A DNA stretch of 64,000 nucleotides from Sphingomonadaceae bacterium (GTDB lineage: Bacteria; Pseudomonadota; Alphaproteobacteria; Sphingomonadales; Sphingomonadaceae). The stretch lies in contig JANYGB010000051.1 of the NCBI GenBank assembly GCA_025359445.1, positions 1 through 64,000 of the forward strand, written 5' to 3'. The notes below the pieces were generated by a model. It did not search any database and was not told the origin of the DNA. It saw only the letters and a list, made by a program, of their open reading frames with translations. Position numbers and translations under genes: made by a program. This document shows positions 27,149 to 36,507 of this stretch, in pieces (within the stretch, counting starts at the first letter, position 1; every line of letters starts with the position of its first letter).

Positions 27149-28662
27149 GTTTGGCCGACAATACTCCCGTCATCATCGGGGTTGGCCAAGTGTCCGAGCG
27201 GATCGGTGAGGCGGACTACCGCGAACGTTCGCCGATGGATTTGGCGGGCGATGCGCTTGCCGCAGCGCTGGCCGATGCGGGTGCGAAGCGCAAGCTTGCC
27301 CCTTCGCTCGATACCATCGCGGCGATCCGCCAGTTCGAGATTTCGGGCACGCGTTACCCTGCGCCGTTCGGCCATGCCAACAACCCGCCGCGCGCAATTG
27401 GGCGACGTGTGGGCGCGAACCCCGCGCGCGCGATCCTTGAGATTGTCGGCGGGCAGGGGCCGCAGAAGCTGGTTGGCGAACTGGCGGCGGAGATTGCTGC
27501 CGGGCGTTCGCAGTTGGCGGCGGTGGTCGGGTCTGAGGCGATTTCGACCGTGCGGGCTTTGACTTCACGAGGCGCAACGCGCGATTGGTCCGAGACGCGG
27601 CGCGGTACGCTTGAGGATCGCGGTTACGGGCATGAAGGCGTTTACGATGCCACGCTTGTGCGTCATGGCGCGGGTACTCCGATTGCGAGCTATGCGCTGG
27701 CTGAGAATGTCCGCCGTGAGCGGCTGGGACTATCGCTCGATCAGTATCGCGAGAGGATCGGCGAACTGTTTGCGCCGTTCACCAAAGTCGCTGCGGCTAA
27801 CCCGCACAGCGCCGCCCCGGTCGAACGTAGCGCCGCCGAACTCGCCCACCTTGATGAGCGCAACCGGCTGGTCGCCGAGCCCTACGGGCGGCTGGTCGTG
27901 TCGCGCGATCAGGTCAACCAGGGCGCGGCGATCGTGCTCGCCAGCATCGCCGAAGCACGCCGGATGGGCGTACCCGAAGACCGGTGGGTTTACATACACG
28001 GCGTCGCCGATTGCGCCGAGCCGTCTCTGCTCAGCCGGCCCAATCTGGAACAGAGCCCAGCGGCGATTGCAGCAATCTCAAGTGCGCTTGAGCTTGCTGG
28101 ATCGAGCTGGAAAAAGCTCGATTTTGTCGATCTTTACTCCTGCTTTGCAATCCCGATTTTCAACTTGCTCGATGGCTTCAAACTGGATCCGCACGATCCG
28201 GGCGGCTGGACCCTGACCGGCGGCTTGCCGTTCTTCGGTGGGGCCGGTAACAATTATGCCGCGCACGGAATAGCCGAGGCCGTGGCCCGCTGCCGCGCTG
28301 CGCCGGGCAGCCGCGCGTTGGTCGGCGCGAACGGCGGGATCATGAGCAAATATGCCGCCGCGGTCTATTCGACTGAGCCCGCCGATTGGACCGCCAGCCG
28401 TTGGACCAGCCTACCCAAGCGCGAAGCCGGTTACCGCGTGCTCGATGCGTTCGACGGCGAGTGCACCATCGACAGTTTCACCATTCAGCCCGGCAAAGCG
28501 GGCGAGGTTGCGACGATTGTCGGGCGCAATGGCGACGCGCGGTTCGTTGCCAATAGCGATGATCCGGCGATCTGTGCCGAGCTGCGCGCGGGGCCTGTGG
28601 CAGGCCGCAAGGCGCGGGTCGAAGAGGGCGAGAAGGGCCAGAACCGGTTCTGGTTTATCTAA
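27145..28662 (+). CDS. Thiolase-superfamily acetyl-CoA acetyltransferase-like protein
   Basis: A 505-residue protein with GTG start overlapping the SDR stop. It shows thiolase-fold landmarks of the SCP-x/COG0183-divergent branch: VIIGVGQVSERIG at the N-terminus, AVVGSEAISTVRALT, VDLYSCFAIPIF with a Cys, TGGLPFFGGAGNNYAAHGIAEAV and GANGGIMSKYAAAVYS. A C-terminal extension of ~100 residues includes a DUF35-like OB segment. It probably acts with the SDR on an acyl-CoA; the substrate is unknown. Confidence 0.82.
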   Translation: MSLADNTPVIIGVGQVSERIGEADYRERSPMDLAGDALAAALADAGAKRKLAPSLDTIAAIRQFEISGTRYPAPFGHANNPPRAIGRRVGANPARAILEIVGGQGPQKLVGELAAEIAAGRSQLAAVVGSEAISTVRALTSRGATRDWSETRRGTLEDRGYGHEGVYDATLVRHGAGTPIASYALAENVRRERLGLSLDQYRERIGELFAPFTKVAAANPHSAAPVERSAAELAHLDERNRLVAEPYGRLVVSRDQVNQGAAIVLASIAEARRMGVPEDRWVYIHGVADCAEPSLLSRPNLEQSPAAIAAISSALELAGSSWKKLDFVDLYSCFAIPIFNLLDGFKLDPHDPGGWTLTGGLPFFGGAGNNYAAHGIAEAVARCRAAPGSRALVGANGGIMSKYAAAVYSTEPADWTASRWTSLPKREAGYRVLDAFDGECTIDSFTIQPGKAGEVATIVGRNGDARFVANSDDPAICAELRAGPVAGRKARVEEGEKGQNRFWFI

Positions 28663-28690
28663 CTTCGAATTCAATCCAGCCTGCAATCTT

Positions 28691-28829
28691 CGTCATCCTG
28701 AACTTGTTTCAGGACCCATTCCTCGGCACATCCGGAGCGACGTCGGAGTAGCAAACCTCGCGGTTTGCACCCAATCGGATTGCTTCGGCCTCGCGGCACG
28801 ATGGGCCCTGAAACAAGTTCAGGGTGACG
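28691..28829. repeat. Intergenic inverted repeat (family B)
   Basis: CGTCATCCTGAACTTGTTTC at 28691-28710 is matched by CCTGAAACAAGTTCAGGGTGACG at 28807-28829, enclosing ~95 bases. The outer arms pair almost perfectly. It fills the 185-base convergent gap and is typical of a dispersed sphingomonad palindrome. Confidence 0.85.
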
Positions 28830-28847
28830 GGTTTAGGAAGAAGGGCA

Positions 28848-30869
28848 CTATTGCTTGCCGCCCGCCAACGCCGCTAGCAGCGACGGGGTCAGCACTTGCG
28901 GTAATTGTTGCGGCGCACCGCCGCCTGCCGGATACCACATATACAGCGGCACACCCGCCGCACCCTGCGCGCTGAGGAAGCGGCTGATCGCCGCGTCGCG
29001 CCGGGTCCAGTCACCGCGCAGCACGATGACTTCAGCTTTGGCGAAGGCGGTGCGGGTGTCCTCACGCTCGATCGCGGCGGCTTCGTTGACTTTGCAAGTC
29101 AGGCACCAGTCGGCGGTGAAATAGAGGAACACCGGTTTGCCCGAGGCGCGGGCTTTGGCGAGGGCTGTTTCGCTGAACGGCTTGCTGGGTAGGAGGCTTG
29201 CTTCCGCAGAACCGGCCGGAGCGACATTGGCGGGCAATACGGTCGCGGCGAAGAATGTCACCAGGATCGCTCCCGTCCAAGCGAGCCCGGCTGCCGACTG
29301 CCCCTGCCGTTGGCGCTTCCCGATTATGACCAGCACCGCCACAACGGCGGCCAAGGCCAGCCCGCACAGATATACGAACGTCACCCCCCCCACGCGCCAC
29401 GCCAGCCACACCAGCGCCAGCGCGGTCAGCGCCATCGGCACGGCCATCGCCTTCTTGAACCAATTCATCCACGCGCCCGGACGCGGGAGCAGGCGGCGCA
29501 GATCGGGGACGTAGGCGAGGAGCAGGAACGGCAGCGCCAGTCCCAATCCCAGCGCGCCAAACAAGGTCAAGGCCTCGGGCACCGGCAACAACAGCGCCGC
29601 CCCCATCGCCGCCGCCATGAACGGTCCGGTGCACGGCGTCGCTGCGAAGGCCGCGAGCAGTCCGGTGGCAAAGGCCCCCTGCGGCGAGCCATCCCCGGCA
29701 AAGCCCGGTACCGCAAATTCGAACAGGCCCGCAAGGTTGGCGGTGATCGTCACCGCGAGCAGCAACAGCGCCGCGACTACCAGCGGCTCCTGCAACTGGA
29801 ACGCCCAGCCGACTTGTTCACCGCCCGCGCGCAAGGCGAGCAACAGCCCGCCGAGCGCAAGGCAGGCGAGCACCACGCCGGCGGTATAGGCCAGCCCTTC
29901 GCGCCGCGCCTGGGCTTCGCTTTCACCCGCGCGGGCGAGACTCAGCGCCTTGAGGCTGAGGATCGGAAAGACGCAGGGCATCACGTTCAGGATCAGCCCG
30001 CCGAGCAAGGCGGAGAGCAGCAGCACTGCCAGCCCGGCAGGCGGCGCGGCCGCTTCGAGCGGGGTGCCGCCGCTTGGGACCGGTCCCGGCACAGCGTCGA
30101 TCGTCACCCCGTCACCCGCGGCGTTGAGGCGCAGCACCGCCTCCAGTTTGCCCGGCACGATCGGCTCGAATTTGCGGCGCGGGAGTTCGACCACGAGCAC
30201 ATCCCCATCGCGCGAGAACCGCTGTGGCGCGGCGTAATCGACCACGCTTTCGCTGCTGACAAACAAGTGCGGCTGGTCGAGCTTGACAGCTTCGGGGAGC
30301 GGTACGGCGATCCGCACCGTATTTCCGGCCAGCGCAAACTTTGCCTGGCTCCCCAGCGGTGCGGGCAAGGCCGCGCGCCACCCATCGAACCGGGCATCGC
30401 GTGCGCCGGGCTGGCCGACTTTGACCATCAGCGTGAGGTCGGCCTGCTCGGGCACGCAGATCTTGTCGGTGCAGGCGAGCCAGCGGGCCTTGCCGGTGAG
30501 CGCCAGTACCGACCCCGCAATGGCATCGGCGGGGACCGCCAGATCGACCAGCACCGCGTAGTCGTGCTCGTAAACGTGGTTCATAAGCCCGGAGACGAGC
30601 AAGGTCACCGGCACCGGGAAGCGCAGTGCGCCGATTTCGGTTCCGCGCGGCAAAGTCCAGCCGATCTCCAGCGGCTGGCCGGCATCGCCGGGGTTGAGCC
30701 AGTAGCCGTGCCAGCCCGGGTTCGGCTGCATCAGCACCGCCAAGGTAAGATGGCTGCCTCGCGCGGCCGCCGACTCGGCCACCAGGACTGGCCTGATATG
30801 CGGTGCGGCGGCCTGTGCCGGGGTTTGCCCAGCCAGCATGGCCATCGCCAGAAATACCAGCAGTTTCAT
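28848..30869 (-). CDS. ScsB/DsbD-like thiol:disulfide interchange protein
   Basis: A 673-residue membrane protein from ATG 30869 (an in-frame GTG 15 bases earlier is also possible). A signal peptide is followed by an N-terminal DsbD-like immunoglobulin domain with a Cys pair (WLACTDKICVPE). A central eight-helix DsbD transporter domain carries the two redox cysteines (NVMPCVFPILSL and AATPCTGPFM). A C-terminal thioredoxin domain has the CxxC site ADWCLTCKVNE. It would pass electrons from cytoplasmic thioredoxin to periplasmic substrates. It is divergent from the phosphatase gene across a 117-base intergenic region. Confidence 0.9.
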   Translation of the reverse strand: MKLLVFLAMAMLAGQTPAQAAAPHIRPVLVAESAAARGSHLTLAVLMQPNPGWHGYWLNPGDAGQPLEIGWTLPRGTEIGALRFPVPVTLLVSGLMNHVYEHDYAVLVDLAVPADAIAGSVLALTGKARWLACTDKICVPEQADLTLMVKVGQPGARDARFDGWRAALPAPLGSQAKFALAGNTVRIAVPLPEAVKLDQPHLFVSSESVVDYAAPQRFSRDGDVLVVELPRRKFEPIVPGKLEAVLRLNAAGDGVTIDAVPGPVPSGGTPLEAAAPPAGLAVLLLSALLGGLILNVMPCVFPILSLKALSLARAGESEAQARREGLAYTAGVVLACLALGGLLLALRAGGEQVGWAFQLQEPLVVAALLLLAVTITANLAGLFEFAVPGFAGDGSPQGAFATGLLAAFAATPCTGPFMAAAMGAALLLPVPEALTLFGALGLGLALPFLLLAYVPDLRRLLPRPGAWMNWFKKAMAVPMALTALALVWLAWRVGGVTFVYLCGLALAAVVAVLVIIGKRQRQGQSAAGLAWTGAILVTFFAATVLPANVAPAGSAEASLLPSKPFSETALAKARASGKPVFLYFTADWCLTCKVNEAAAIEREDTRTAFAKAEVIVLRGDWTRRDAAISRFLSAQGAAGVPLYMWYPAGGGAPQQLPQVLTPSLLAALAGGKQ

Positions 30870-30986
30870 GGTAATGGCCCGCACGTTCGATAAACTCCAG
30901 TGGCCCGGATCGCAGCGCTTGCAACTGTCACGCGGCAGCGCCATCAGGGCTTTGGCCACATTGCCCTGCAAGATCAAGGAAGCCCG

Positions 30987-32681
30987 ATGCGTCTGCTTTT
31001 CGTTCCGCTGGTTCTGCTCGTTACAGCATCGTTGGCCGGGTGTGCCGCTTCGCAGGCCGGCGAGCCGGGTTATGCCGCAGTCCTGCCCCGGCCGAGTGGT
31101 CCGCCGCGGCTGATCGTGGCAATCGCGGTCGATCAGTTTTCGGCCGATCTCTATGCGCAGTACCGCCCGCATTACCGCTATGGCCTGGCGCGGCTGGCGC
31201 AAGGCGCGGTGTTCCCCTCGGGCTACCAGTCGCACGCCGCGACCGAGACGTGCCCGGGCCACTCGACCCTGCTGACCGGCGATCACCCGGCGCGCACCGG
31301 GGTCATCGCCAACAACTGGTACGAGCCCGCCGGACCGCGCGGGACCAAGCCGATCTATTGCGCCGAGGATGACCGCAACCCGGCCTCCACTGCGCGCAAC
31401 CCGGTGGTTTCAGCCTATCACCTCAAGGTGCCGACGCTGGGCGAATATATGAAAGCCGCCGATCCGCGCAGCCGTAACGTGGCGGTCTCGGCCAAAGACC
31501 GCGCCGTGATGATGATGGGCGGCCACACCATCGATGCCGCCTACTGGTGGAAGGGCGCAGGTTTTGTAACGCTTGCCGGACGCGATCTTGCGCCTGCTGC
31601 GATGACCGAGAATACTGCCGTGACCGCCACGCTGAAGGCCGGCGCGCCTGCGCTCAGCGCACCGGCATGGTGCCAATCGGCCGACCACGCGGTTGCGCTC
31701 GGCACCAAGGGCAGCACTGGGCAGGGCCGCTTTGCACTTCCTGCCTTGGCGAGCGAAGCCAAGGCCCCCGACATGTTCCGCATCTCGCCCCGGATGGACG
31801 CCGCGACGATCGATCTCGCCAATGGGCTGGTCGATGAAATGGGGTTGGGCAAAGGCCCCGCGCCCGATATCCTTTCGGTCAGCCTGTCCGCGACCGACTA
31901 CATCGGCCACGCCACCGGCACCGAAGGCGTGGAGATGTGCATCCAGATGGGCGAACTGGACAAGAACATCGGGCGTCTGATGGATCACCTCGATGCGCTG
32001 GGGATCGATTATATGGTGGTCCTCTCGGCCGATCACGGCGGGCTCGATACGCCCGAGCGGCTCGATGAGCAGGCCTTGCCGCGCGCGGTGCGGGTCGATC
32101 CGGCGCTGATGCCTGACGCGCTTTCGAAGGCGGTATCGGCCAAGACCGGGATCAAGGTGGATGGCCCGCTGCTGGTCGCCGATGCGGCGTTCGGCGATTT
32201 CTACGTCAATCGCGCGGTTCCGGCGGCGCAGCGTCCGGCGGTGATTCAGGCATTGGTTGCTACGGCCAGATCCAACTCGCAAGTGGCGGCAGTGTTCACC
32301 TCGGAGGATCTTGGCAAAACGCCGATGCCTTCGGGCAATCCGCAGGATTGGACGCTCAAGGAGCGCGCCCGCGCCTCGTTCGATCCGGCGCGGTCGGGTG
32401 ACGTGATCATCTTGCTTGATCGTGCAATCGTGCCGATCCCAGAGCCCTTGCCCGGCGCTTATATCGCGACGCACGGCAGCGCGTGGGATTATGATCGGCG
32501 CGTGCCGATGCTGTTCTGGCGCAAAGGCGTGCCGGGGTTCGAACAGCCGCAGCCGGTCGAGACGGTCGATATCGCCCCGACCCTGGCGGCGATCCTCGGG
32601 CTGACCTTGCCCGACGGGACGTTCGATGGCCGCTGCCTCGATGTCGATGGCAGCGCTGCTAACACCTGCGGGGCGAAATGA
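30987..32681 (+). CDS. PhoK/PafA-type alkaline phosphatase, lipoprotein
   Basis: A 564-residue protein from ATG 30987, preceded by AAGGA. A lipobox (VTASLAGC) predicts an exported lipoprotein. The mature enzyme is of the alkaline-phosphatase superfamily: VAIAVDQFSADL with the metal Asp, TETCPGHSTLLTG where Thr is the expected nucleophile by analogy with the Sphingomonas PhoK group, SLSATDYIGHATG, VLSADHGG and ATHGSAWDYDRRVPMLFW. Four zinc-site ligand regions are therefore present. It overlaps the next gene by four bases (ATGA). Confidence 0.9.
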   Translation: MRLLFVPLVLLVTASLAGCAASQAGEPGYAAVLPRPSGPPRLIVAIAVDQFSADLYAQYRPHYRYGLARLAQGAVFPSGYQSHAATETCPGHSTLLTGDHPARTGVIANNWYEPAGPRGTKPIYCAEDDRNPASTARNPVVSAYHLKVPTLGEYMKAADPRSRNVAVSAKDRAVMMMGGHTIDAAYWWKGAGFVTLAGRDLAPAAMTENTAVTATLKAGAPALSAPAWCQSADHAVALGTKGSTGQGRFALPALASEAKAPDMFRISPRMDAATIDLANGLVDEMGLGKGPAPDILSVSLSATDYIGHATGTEGVEMCIQMGELDKNIGRLMDHLDALGIDYMVVLSADHGGLDTPERLDEQALPRAVRVDPALMPDALSKAVSAKTGIKVDGPLLVADAAFGDFYVNRAVPAAQRPAVIQALVATARSNSQVAAVFTSEDLGKTPMPSGNPQDWTLKERARASFDPARSGDVIILLDRAIVPIPEPLPGAYIATHGSAWDYDRRVPMLFWRKGVPGFEQPQPVETVDIAPTLAAILGLTLPDGTFDGRCLDVDGSAANTCGAK

Positions 32682-33907
32682 GCGGCGAAATGAGTGGGCG
32701 CAAAGACCTGTTGATCCTTGGCGGCGGACTGGTGGGCATGACGCTCGCGCTCGCGGCGGCCAAGCAGGGCATCACCAGCCACGTCGTCGACAAGGCGCTG
32801 CCCGAGGACCTAACCGCCGAGGGCAGCGATGGCCGCGCCTCGGCAATATCGACTGCGAGCTGGAACCTGCTGGGCAACATCGGCCTGGCCGAGCGGCTTG
32901 AGCACTTGGGCTGCCCGATCTCTTCGATTGCGGTGACCGACGGGATGAAACCGGGGCGGATCGACTTCCAGCCGGGGGCGGACGACGGCACGCTTGGGCG
33001 GATGTTTGCCAACCGCGATATCCGCCTCGCGCTGTTCGAAGCGGCGCGGGCCGAACCGGCGATCAGCTGGTCGAGCGGGGTTGAGCCGGTCACGCGGGAG
33101 CGCGGCGAGCATGGCGTAGCCGTGACGCTCAGCGATGGCCGCACACTGGAAGCCAGCTTGATGATCGGCGCTGAGGGCCGCCAGTCGCCGACCCGCGCCG
33201 AGGCCGGGTTATCGTCGGCACGGTGGGATTACCGCCACCGCGCCTTCGTCACCGCGATCAGCCATGCCAAGCCGCACGATGGTGTGGCGTGGGAAATCTT
33301 CTACCCCGCGGGGCCGCTGGCGCTGCTGCCGTTGCTCGATCTGCCAGGTGGCCGCCATCGCAGCGCGGTAGTCTGGACGGTCGACGAGAAGGATGCTGCC
33401 GGGATTTCCGGGCTCAGCGACGCGGTGTTCCTGAGCGAAATCACTCAGCGGATGGAAAGCGTGTTCGGGGCCACCGCGCTGATCGCCCCGCGCCTGTCTT
33501 ACCCGCTCAATTTCCATCACGCGGTACGGATCACTGGGCAGCGGCTGGCGCTGATCGGCGATGCTGCGCACGGTATGCACCCGATCGCGGGGCAGGGGCT
33601 TAATCTGGGCCTGCGCGATGTCGGCTGCCTGGTCGAAGTTCTGGCCGAGGGAATGCGGCTCGGGCTCGAACCCGGCGATGCGCAACTCCTCGCGCGGTAC
33701 GAGCGCTGGCGCAGCCTCGACAGCGTCAGCGTGATGGCGACCACCGATGCACTGGTACGGATCTTCGGGATTCCCGGACGCTTGCCCAGCATGGTCCGGC
33801 GCCTCGGCATGGGACTGATCCAGCGCAGCGGTTGGATGAAGCGGTTTTTTATGGATGAAGCGCGAGGGATGTCCGGACAATTGCCGACGTTGCTCAAAGC
33901 CCAGTAA
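32678..33907 (+). CDS. UbiH/COQ6-type FAD-dependent hydroxylase
   Basis: A 409-residue flavin monooxygenase of the ubiquinone-biosynthesis family. It has an N-terminal dinucleotide motif LILGGGLVGMTLALAAAKQG, RASAISTASWNLL, and the family-diagnostic LALIGDAAHGMHPIAGQGLNLGLRD. The start overlaps the phosphatase stop (ATGA). The position on the ubiquinone ring that it modifies (UbiH, UbiF or UbiI function) cannot be assigned by sequence alone. Confidence 0.9.
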   Translation: MSGEMSGRKDLLILGGGLVGMTLALAAAKQGITSHVVDKALPEDLTAEGSDGRASAISTASWNLLGNIGLAERLEHLGCPISSIAVTDGMKPGRIDFQPGADDGTLGRMFANRDIRLALFEAARAEPAISWSSGVEPVTRERGEHGVAVTLSDGRTLEASLMIGAEGRQSPTRAEAGLSSARWDYRHRAFVTAISHAKPHDGVAWEIFYPAGPLALLPLLDLPGGRHRSAVVWTVDEKDAAGISGLSDAVFLSEITQRMESVFGATALIAPRLSYPLNFHHAVRITGQRLALIGDAAHGMHPIAGQGLNLGLRDVGCLVEVLAEGMRLGLEPGDAQLLARYERWRSLDSVSVMATTDALVRIFGIPGRLPSMVRRLGMGLIQRSGWMKRFFMDEARGMSGQLPTLLKAQ

Positions 33908-33933
33908 TCAACCCAAGACGTGAATTGGTGAAT

Positions 33934-34803
33934 TTACCCAGCAGGTGTGGCTGGAAGTCCCGGCTGCCGTACTGCTTCGCCATTGCCGTCCTTGAGCAAT
34001 TCAGACTCGGTCAGCGCGGCCTGTTCGATCTGGTCTAGTGCGGCCTGCGCATCGGCATAGCGCCGCGCCGTGACCATCCATTCGCGCACCGGTGCGTTAT
34101 CGGGCAGTTTGGCGACTTCGGCGATGGCAGCTTCGATTTGGCCGCTGCGCAGTAACATACGCGCATGGTCAAGCCGCTCGTCGGGGCTGGCGGTCTTGCC
34201 GTCATCATGGCGGATCACGAACAGCCCGGACAGTTCGCGGGTGAACCGGCTCCAGCCGCTTTCGCCCGTGGGCCGATCGAGGAGCGCCGGGGCCAGGCTA
34301 TCGAGCTGGGCGGCGAGCTTGTCGAGCGTGACCGGCGTCTTGGCTGCGGCGACAAGCGTGTTCACCGCCGCCGGACGCGCGACGCCGAACCGCGTACGCA
34401 ACTGGCCTTCGAGATAATCGAGCGGCTTGCCTTGTTCGATCGCGCGGCGGGTCGCCAGTGCTACCAACAGACCCTCAGCACGTGCTGAATTACCGCCCAG
34501 CGCGGCGGTTTGCAAATTGAGCTGCGCCATCCGTCGCTCAAGCGCGGCGACTTGCTGGTCAAGTGCCGTCGCGGTGAAAGTCTGAGCGGGGCTTTGGCTG
34601 GCCGGGGACGTGACCTGCAGCCCGCTTGCCGCCACTGGTGCAGCATTGCGGCTGCCAACGTCGATCTGTCCGTTCCACACCAACCAGCCGATCAGGCCAG
34701 CGCCGCCCAGAAACGAAATCAACCCGGCGAGCAACATCCCCCGAAGCGAGGGTCCGGTGCGCGAAGGGGCGGCAGGTTGCGAAGTGTAATAATCGTCGGG
34801 CAT
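33934..34803 (-). CDS. Mic60/mitofilin-like inner-membrane protein (COG4223)
   Basis: A 289-residue protein with one N-terminal membrane helix (GMLLAGLISFLGGAGLIGWLVW), a coiled coil (LDQQVAALERRMAQLNLQTAAL) and a C-terminal helical bundle (LDYLEGQLRTRFGVARP, ARMLLRSGQIEAAIAEV). This is the layout of alphaproteobacterial Mic60, conserved next to hemC/hemD and related to the mitochondrial cristae organiser. It starts 15 bases after hemD. It probably shapes or tethers the inner membrane. Confidence 0.8.
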   Translation of the reverse strand: MPDDYYTSQPAAPSRTGPSLRGMLLAGLISFLGGAGLIGWLVWNGQIDVGSRNAAPVAASGLQVTSPASQSPAQTFTATALDQQVAALERRMAQLNLQTAALGGNSARAEGLLVALATRRAIEQGKPLDYLEGQLRTRFGVARPAAVNTLVAAAKTPVTLDKLAAQLDSLAPALLDRPTGESGWSRFTRELSGLFVIRHDDGKTASPDERLDHARMLLRSGQIEAAIAEVAKLPDNAPVREWMVTARRYADAQAALDQIEQAALTESELLKDGNGEAVRQPGLPATPAG

Positions 34804-34818
34804 GGATCTCGGTTCTGC

Positions 34819-35538
34819 TCAGCCGGAAATCGGCACGGAGGGGCGCTCCCCAGGCCACGGGTCTTGGCACATCTGCCGGGCCAAGGCCAGCAACGCCTTG
34901 TCGTCGGGCATGGCAGCGGCCGCAACCTCGCCCCAGCCATCGCCTGCCGCCGCGCCGATGCGCTGCGACAGCGCGGCAAGCCGGATCGGCGCGCGGCGGA
35001 TCCCGCAGCGCACGCATTCGGCGGTTAGATGCTGTGCCGCCTCGGCCGAATGGAGCGCAACAATCGCCGGATTGCGCAGCAGCGCTTCGAGCTCGGCGGG
35101 CAGCGCGCGCGGCTGGCTGGCATAGACGACCCGCTCGTCCATGATGAAGCCTGGGGGCAGCGTCAGCCCGATGCGCTCTCGCCCGGTCAGGCGGAGCAGG
35201 CGGTGGTGGCCCGGTTGCAGCGCGTCCAGCAGGCCCTGCATCGCAGCCGCTCCGGTAATCGCGACTGTGAAGCCTGCCGCACGCGCCGCCGCAGCGGTTG
35301 CCTCGCCCACTGCATAAACCGGCAGCCCGCGCAAAACCGTCAGCCCGCGCCCGCCATGAGCGAACACCTGCGCGCTGCCGATCAGCAAGGCGTCATAGCG
35401 GCCGGGTAGGACCGCTTCCCAGCTTTTCGATACGACCTCAAACAGCGGAAAGCCCCGCGCATCCATTCCCGCCGCGCGAGCGGCATTAGTGCTGGCCTCA
35501 TTGCCCGGTTCGGGGCGGATGATCACCAGCGGCACCAC
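34819..35538 (-). CDS. hemD: Uroporphyrinogen-III synthase
   Basis: About 240 residues with the typical low-similarity HemD two-lobe pattern: an N-terminal IIRPEPGNEAS, GLPVYAVGEATAAAARAAGF and LLRLTGRERIGL, a second lobe LHSAEAAQHL and a C-terminal AALSQRIGAAAG. It cyclises hydroxymethylbilane to uroporphyrinogen III. The start is uncertain: GTG 35538, GTG 35535 or TTG 35544, the last overlapping the hemC stop. The operon order hemC-hemD-Mic60 is canonical. Confidence 0.9.
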   Translation of the reverse strand: MVPLVIIRPEPGNEASTNAARAAGMDARGFPLFEVVSKSWEAVLPGRYDALLIGSAQVFAHGGRGLTVLRGLPVYAVGEATAAAARAAGFTVAITGAAAMQGLLDALQPGHHRLLRLTGRERIGLTLPPGFIMDERVVYASQPRALPAELEALLRNPAIVALHSAEAAQHLTAECVRCGIRRAPIRLAALSQRIGAAAGDGWGEVAAAAMPDDKALLALARQMCQDPWPGERPSVPISG

Positions 35539-35540
35539 GG

Positions 35541-36464
35541 TCAAAAGCCGCCGGGCGGATCGAAATGCTGCCGAATGGCCGGGCCCGCGTGTGCGAGCAA
35601 ATCTGCGGCCAAAACCTGCGCGGCATCTCTGTCACCGGGCGCAAAGCGCGCCTCGCCGCGTACTTCCTCCGCCCCATCGGGGCTGAGCAGCGCAGCGGTC
35701 AACACCAGCATATCCCCATCGGTTTGGGTCAGCACGGCAATCGGGCTGTGGCAATTGCCGCCCAGCGCAGCGAGCAAGGCGCGTTCGGCCAGCACCGCGT
35801 CGTGGCTAGGGACATGGTCGATCGCAGCCAGCAATTCGCGCATTTCGGTATCGCTTACCCGGCATTCGATCGCAATCGCGCCCTGGCTCGGCGCGGGCAG
35901 CCATTCCCGAGCGTCGAGCGGGTTGCCGTGCGTCATCCCCAGCCGGTTAAGCCCGGCCATCGCCAGCAAGGTCGCATCGGCCTCGCCCGCCGCCAGTTTG
36001 GCTAGCCGTGTTGCGACATTGCCGCGAATGCCGACCACGCTGCAATCGGGCCGGGCGCGCAAGGCCAGCGCGGCGCGGCGCGGGGCGCTGGTCCCGATCC
36101 GCGCGCCCGGGGGTAAATCGGCCAGCGAGGCTGCGCCAATCAGGCAATCGCGCACATCTTCGCGCGGCAACACCGCTGCGATCACCAGTTCGGGCGGCCG
36201 CAACGTCTCAACGTCCTTGAGCGAGTGGACTGCAAAATCGATCTCGCCGGCCAGCAGCCAGGCGTCGAGCTCCTTGGTCCACAGCGCCTTACCGCCCGCA
36301 TCGGCGAGCGAGCCCTTGACCCTGTCGCCGCTCGCAGTGACCGGCACGATCTCCACTTCCATCCCCGGATGCGCTGCAATCAGCGCGCCGCGCGCTTCTT
36401 CGGCCTGCGCCATGGCCAGCGGCGAGCGGCGGGTACCGAGTCTGAGCGGGGGACGGCTGGGCAT
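35541..36464 (-). CDS. hemC: Hydroxymethylbilane synthase (porphobilinogen deaminase)
   Basis: A 307-residue enzyme that polymerises four porphobilinogens. Family motifs are LGTRRSPLAMAQAEEAR, DFAVHSLKDVETLRP, GIRGNVATRLAKL and the dipyrromethane-cofactor Cys in ALGGNCHSPIAV. The length is normal. It is divergent from tsaD across only 43 bases, so promoters overlap. Confidence 0.97.
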   Translation of the reverse strand: MPSRPPLRLGTRRSPLAMAQAEEARGALIAAHPGMEVEIVPVTASGDRVKGSLADAGGKALWTKELDAWLLAGEIDFAVHSLKDVETLRPPELVIAAVLPREDVRDCLIGAASLADLPPGARIGTSAPRRAALALRARPDCSVVGIRGNVATRLAKLAAGEADATLLAMAGLNRLGMTHGNPLDAREWLPAPSQGAIAIECRVSDTEMRELLAAIDHVPSHDAVLAERALLAALGGNCHSPIAVLTQTDGDMLVLTAALLSPDGAEEVRGEARFAPGDRDAAQVLAADLLAHAGPAIRQHFDPPGGF

Positions 36465-36507
36465 CGCAGGTTGTGCTAGAGCGCAATGGCTTTAAGGGAA
36501 AGTCAGG

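Noticed and set aside
29310..30893. Long plus-strand frame opposite the ScsB/DsbD gene
   Set aside because: It is Arg/Gln/His-rich with no domain, whereas the minus strand has the redox cysteines and membrane helices.
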